Shown here: one piece after another, positions 61,482-64,000 of the stretch
Layout of the letters: the number at the start of each line of letters is the position of its first letter
How positions within the stretch are numbered: position 1 is the first letter of the stretch
Assembly: GCF_042680805.1 (NCBI RefSeq)
Contig: NZ_JBHUEM010000020.1
Span: forward strand, 326,799-390,798
From: Bacillus_CJ salitolerans
GTDB lineage: Bacteria; Bacillota; Bacilli; Bacillales; SA4
DNA: 64,000 bases
Reading direction: 5' to 3'
The notes under the pieces: generated by a model
The model's database searches: none
Seen by the model: the letters and a program-made list of their open reading frames with translations, nothing else
Told to the model about the DNA's origin: nothing
Program-made: the position numbers and the translations under genes

Positions 61482-61649
61482 TTAATTTGGGGGATTCTTA
61501 ATTTCTTCCTTAAATAGATGTATACAACTAATGATAAAACCAGTAATAAAAATAGATAAAGTAATAATACTGATGCCAACAAAAATATAGAATAATACAG
61601 TTAATATAAAATTTATAATTAATAAGTAGTGATAAGTCTTTAATTGCAT
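61482..61649 (-). CDS. Small membrane protein
   Basis: 55 residues from the ATG at 61649 with GGAGG 4 bases upstream; a frame from 61688 lacks a site. Two hydrophobic helices (YHYLLIINFILTVLFYIFVG and ISIITLSIFITGFIISCIH, each shown in 20 residues or less) end in a charged tail FKEEIKNPPN. It lies just upstream of the helicase gene on the same strand and downstream of spoIIP, in between a foldback element. No family is recognised. Real translation is likely from the ribosome site. Confidence 0.55.
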   Translation of the reverse strand: MQLKTYHYLLIINFILTVLFYIFVGISIITLSIFITGFIISCIHLFKEEIKNPPN

Positions 61650-61835
61650 GTAACCTCCTATCTTAAAGGAAAGAAGGACCAAAATCAAGGTACTTCTCTC
61701 TTAGTGTTCCTTGAAGGGATATCACCAACCTTTTGACATAAAACCCACGCAGGAAACCAACCTATCTTCGATTCACAACATGTACCTTACTCTTTGTTTA
61801 TTGCCAAACAAAGTGCAGAGTATTGCAAAGAAAAA

Positions 61836-61952
61836 TCGCAATTTTACAGGAAGAGACGGGTATGCTAGCCTAATTAGGAACATCCAGCCCTTGGAATTGT
61901 CGAATTTGGGGCTGAGGTAGCATGCCCGTAGAGGCCCCGTGTCAAATTGCGA
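61836..61952. repeat. 117-bp foldback element with nested stems
   Basis: TCGCAATTT (61836-61844) pairs with AAATTGCGA (61944-61952); inside, ACGGGTATGCTAGCC pairs with GGTAGCATGCCCGT; inside that, CAGCCC pairs with GGGCTG. The two sides also match outside the stems (TTTACAGG against TTGACACGG). On the minus strand the outer stem ends in TTTTTC, so it could act as terminator or as a structured RNA behind spoIIP. It is GC-richer than its surroundings. The 61690-62030 gap has no gene. Confidence 0.55.
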
Positions 61953-62032
61953 AACTATGTAGATGCAATAGTCTGTATTTTTTTACTAATACACTCTTAG
62001 CGTAGTTAGATCATCTTACTTACTTTTGTAAT

Positions 62033-63202
62033 TTATTCTAAACCGTTTTCTATACTTAAAATGTAATTACCTAAAACTTTAGCAAGGGCATCAACTGTGT
62101 TTTTTATCTCTTCCATGTTATTATCTACACCACCAATCTCTATTAATATTGAATTTTGAGAAAGATCTTGATTATAATGTCCATTACCGTCATCAAGTCC
62201 CTTTTCAAATATCCCTCTACTAATTCCAGGATAATCTAGTTCTAACTTTGAATGAATTTCTTTTGCCAACGTAAAACTTTTCTCATAGTTTTTACTTGCC
62301 ATCCCGACTACAAAGTAAACCCTTGCATAAGGTTTGTTATTTATTACAGCTGTTGTTGTCTTCTTCCTTGCTGAATCTCGGTGTATATCAATTAAATATT
62401 CAATATCTTTATTGTTACTGATTGTAGTTTGGACTATTGATCTAGAAACTTCATAAGCTTTAGCAGTTTTCCAACCTTTTTTATTTAATTCATGCCCAAT
62501 GTTTGTTTTGTCTACAATCGAACCAATTCCTTGTTCCTCTAATTCCTGGGCCAACATTTCACCAACCAAAGTTATATTAGTTTTAGCGTCTACAGCTTTA
62601 TTTCTATCAGGGTCATTCGTAAGGCCCAGTAATGGTAAGAAAGATTCGTAGCTATGTGAATGATAAATCAGGACCCTTTTATTTTCTAAATTATTCACTA
62701 AAGGTTTCTTTGGTTTATTAGATTTTTGGAACTCATTTAACTTTTCTAATTCTTTTTGTGCAATTTCTCTTTCAAGTAATAAATCTTCAACTGGTGGGGA
62801 GGACTCAAATGGTAGATTACTATTGTCAGTTCCGACGCCAGGAATTAAAATCTTGGTATTATAAAGAGAGAGTCCTGGAATTTCAGCACCAAAAAGTGAT
62901 TTAGTTTCCCAAAAATTAATTTGTAAAACGGATTTAAGTAATATCCTTTCAAAAGACAAAATGCCTTCATCCTTAGAAAAATTTTGAGAAAAATATGCGT
63001 TTTGAACTCCCATAGAACTAACTAGTAATTCTAATGGAGCTGCCTTAACATTTTGATTGATTTGTTTACCTACAAATATGTCATTTTTTATTGATGAAAT
63101 AATTGAAGCCAAAACAAAGAAAGTTACTATTATTGTAATAGTCAATACTATTAAGTAAATAAAGCTGTTACCTCTGTAACTAGTTTTTTTTGAATTATTC
63201 AT
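62033..63202 (-). CDS. spoIIP: Stage II sporulation protein P
   Basis: 389 residues. N-terminal helix SFIYLIVLTITIIVTFFVL with a short cytoplasmic tail, an outside stalk (about 50-170, with LFGAEIPGL and LEREIAQKELEKL) and the SpoIIP catalytic domain: RVLIYHSHSYESFLP (metal His and Glu), YLIDIHRDSARKK (HxD), YNQDLSQNSILIEIGG (Glu). SpoIIP is a peptidoglycan amidase and endopeptidase that works with SpoIID and SpoIIM during engulfment. In B. subtilis it lies after gpr; here its neighbours differ. It identifies an endospore former. AGGGGTG precedes the ATG. Confidence 0.93.
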   Translation of the reverse strand: MNNSKKTSYRGNSFIYLIVLTITIIVTFFVLASIISSIKNDIFVGKQINQNVKAAPLELLVSSMGVQNAYFSQNFSKDEGILSFERILLKSVLQINFWETKSLFGAEIPGLSLYNTKILIPGVGTDNSNLPFESSPPVEDLLLEREIAQKELEKLNEFQKSNKPKKPLVNNLENKRVLIYHSHSYESFLPLLGLTNDPDRNKAVDAKTNITLVGEMLAQELEEQGIGSIVDKTNIGHELNKKGWKTAKAYEVSRSIVQTTISNNKDIEYLIDIHRDSARKKTTTAVINNKPYARVYFVVGMASKNYEKSFTLAKEIHSKLELDYPGISRGIFEKGLDDGNGHYNQDLSQNSILIEIGGVDNNMEEIKNTVDALAKVLGNYILSIENGLE

Positions 63203-63302
63203 TGACTTACAATCACCCCTTTTGTTTCTCTAATTTATATTATTAACTCTATTAATTTATACTAATCTTAATAAAAGATTTTCAGCGAGATTTGTTTTGC
63301 TT

Positions 63303-63654
63303 ATAAGTTAGGGGTAGCACCGTCAAAACGCATATTTTATACGTTAAGGCTAAAGAACCTGTAATATTGATACTTCCGTTATAACAAGTAACCAACAAGG
63401 ATGTTTGTCACTTTTTTAGTAGATTGTTTTTGGTTATGGAATTACTCTATATTTTCCATATTTCAAAAAGTTACAAGACTTCTTCTATAAGGGGTAGCAC
63501 CGTCAAAACGCAAATTTTATACGTTTAGTAGGAATGGTGATATATAAAGTATTTAAGTTCCAATAACCAAAAAGGATTTTTGTTAAATCTTTTGAAAGCT
63601 TGATTTTGGCATAGGTTTTGGTTATGAAATCAGACTATATTTTCCATAATTCAA
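63303..63654. repeat. Two direct copies of a 180-bp repeat
   Basis: GGGGTAGCACCGTCAAAACG at 63311 and again at 63491, continuing with 34 of 35 matches (to 63345 and 63525). Further shared parts lie around 63430-63466 and 63619-63654 (TGGTTATG, CTATATTTTCCATA, TTCAA). The copies are offset by exactly 180 bp at the left block. They do not encode protein. The style, a short conserved block repeated in one orientation, is that of transposase binding sites in transposon ends. Confidence 0.6.
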
Positions 63655-63688
63655 GCAATTATCAAGGATATTTTATAAACGTTCTTTT

Positions 63689-63778
63689 TTGGTAATCCCT
63701 TAGCGTATAAATTTTTGTCGTTTTTTATGTCTAAATTTGCTTAGCGTATATTTTCCGCGTTTTGTCGGCAGGACCCTA
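63689..63778. repeat. Inverted partial copies of the 63.3-kb repeat
   Basis: CTTAGCGTATA occurs at 63689 and 63740. The second, with CCGCGTTTTGTCGG and GGACCC, is the reverse complement of the block GGGGTAGCACCGTCAAAACG...TATACGTT with several changes. Two direct and two inverted copies therefore lie within 480 bp. Confidence 0.5.
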
Positions 63779-63850
63779 TATGGATTTAGTTGGATTCCAT
63801 ACTATTTTCTTCTTTGTCTCTTGGAGTTCTCAAATAGCTTGCTATTAAAT

Positions 63851-63885
63851 TTTAAAAAAGCGTAGGAACAAATTGTTCCTACGCT
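63851..63885 (-). terminator. Terminator pointing left
   Basis: AGCGTAGGAACA and TGTTCCTACGCT form a perfect 12-bp stem with a 3-base loop, followed on the minus strand by TTTTTTAAAATT. The gene it ends must lie on the minus strand beyond the right edge of the window. Confidence 0.7.
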
Positions 63886-63915
63886 CTCAATAAGCTATGA
63901 TGCTAGTATAGTTTC

Positions 63916-63979
63916 ATGGACACAACCTAGTTAAGTTCTTTAAAATTTGACTAGAATGATAACGAAAGGTTGTGTCCAT
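63916..63979. repeat. 13-bp inverted repeat, insertion-sequence-end-like
   Basis: ATGGACACAACCT and AGGTTGTGTCCAT are perfect inverted repeats 38 bases apart, with CTAGT/ACTAG-like pairing inside. No clear target-site duplication is seen. It may be a miniature element or the joined ends of a deleted insertion sequence. Confidence 0.45.
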
Positions 63980-64000
63980 AAATGGGGAACAAAAATACAG

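Noticed and set aside
63303..63778. CRISPR array
   Set aside because: Repeats are 35 bases but spaced 180 bp, only two in direct orientation, with inverted copies and no cas genes.

Overview
This is low-GC, AT-rich bacterial DNA from an endospore-forming Bacillaceae (Bacillus in the broad sense). Support: a spoIIP homologue at the right end, strong AGGAGG-type ribosome binding sites, many TTG/GTG starts, a YueI-family protein, an mhqOD-type pair, an intracellular muropeptide/amino-sugar recycling cluster, and many stem-plus-T-run terminators. No rRNA, tRNA or CRISPR array was seen. The species cannot be named from the sequence alone.

Left third (1 to about 24.5 kb) is accessory. It opens with two FtsX-like permeases and an ABC ATPase (MacB/bacteriocin-export type), then a membrane-anchored HNH/AHH-like nuclease and a propeller-like protein that may be its immunity partner. 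A XerS-like tyrosine recombinase follows, with a dif-like palindrome directly upstream. From 6.6 to 19.2 kb, small lipoproteins, acetyltransferases, a MocR/PdxR regulator and a hydrolase are mixed with wreckage: a metalloprotease tail, a membrane-protein pseudogene with several lesions, a group II intron reverse-transcriptase remnant abutting a broken HAD gene, methyltransferase and phosphotransferase fragments, a second intron domain V/VI remnant and an IS110 tail. A methyltransferase, a phosphotransferase, a lipoprotein and a dCache chemoreceptor close this part. A repeat of about 103 bp occurs twice (16.2 and 21.4 kb).

Middle (24.9 to 42.8 kb): a DUF2157/GDYXXLXY membrane pair; an amino acid permease with a small alpha+beta barrel protein; and a catabolic block on the minus strand, nagA-nagB-nagR-glcD-glcF followed by nagZ and anmK. 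A NagR-type operator lies in front of nagA. Together these could turn cell-wall GlcNAc and anhydroMurNAc into fructose-6-P and oxidise the released D-lactate, but no murQ is present in the window. Next come yueI, a glycine-rich protein, a compact type I toxin-antitoxin-like locus at 39 kb (37-residue holin-like peptide with an overlapping antisense RNA), an MFS exporter, a patatin lipase and a VTT/TVP38 protein.

Right part (42.8 to 64 kb) looks more like core genome: PBP4a-type D-Ala-D-Ala carboxypeptidase, a Suv3-like RNA helicase, DUF1284, PAP2 phosphatase, DUF2071, a GNAT, a histidine phosphatase, sbcCD, mhqOD with an MhqR-like operator, a DnaQ-fold exonuclease facing a UPF1-like helicase, and spoIIP. 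The last kilobase holds two copies of a repeat 180 bp apart plus inverted copies, and a 13-bp inverted repeat like an insertion-sequence end. A 117-bp foldback element lies downstream of spoIIP.
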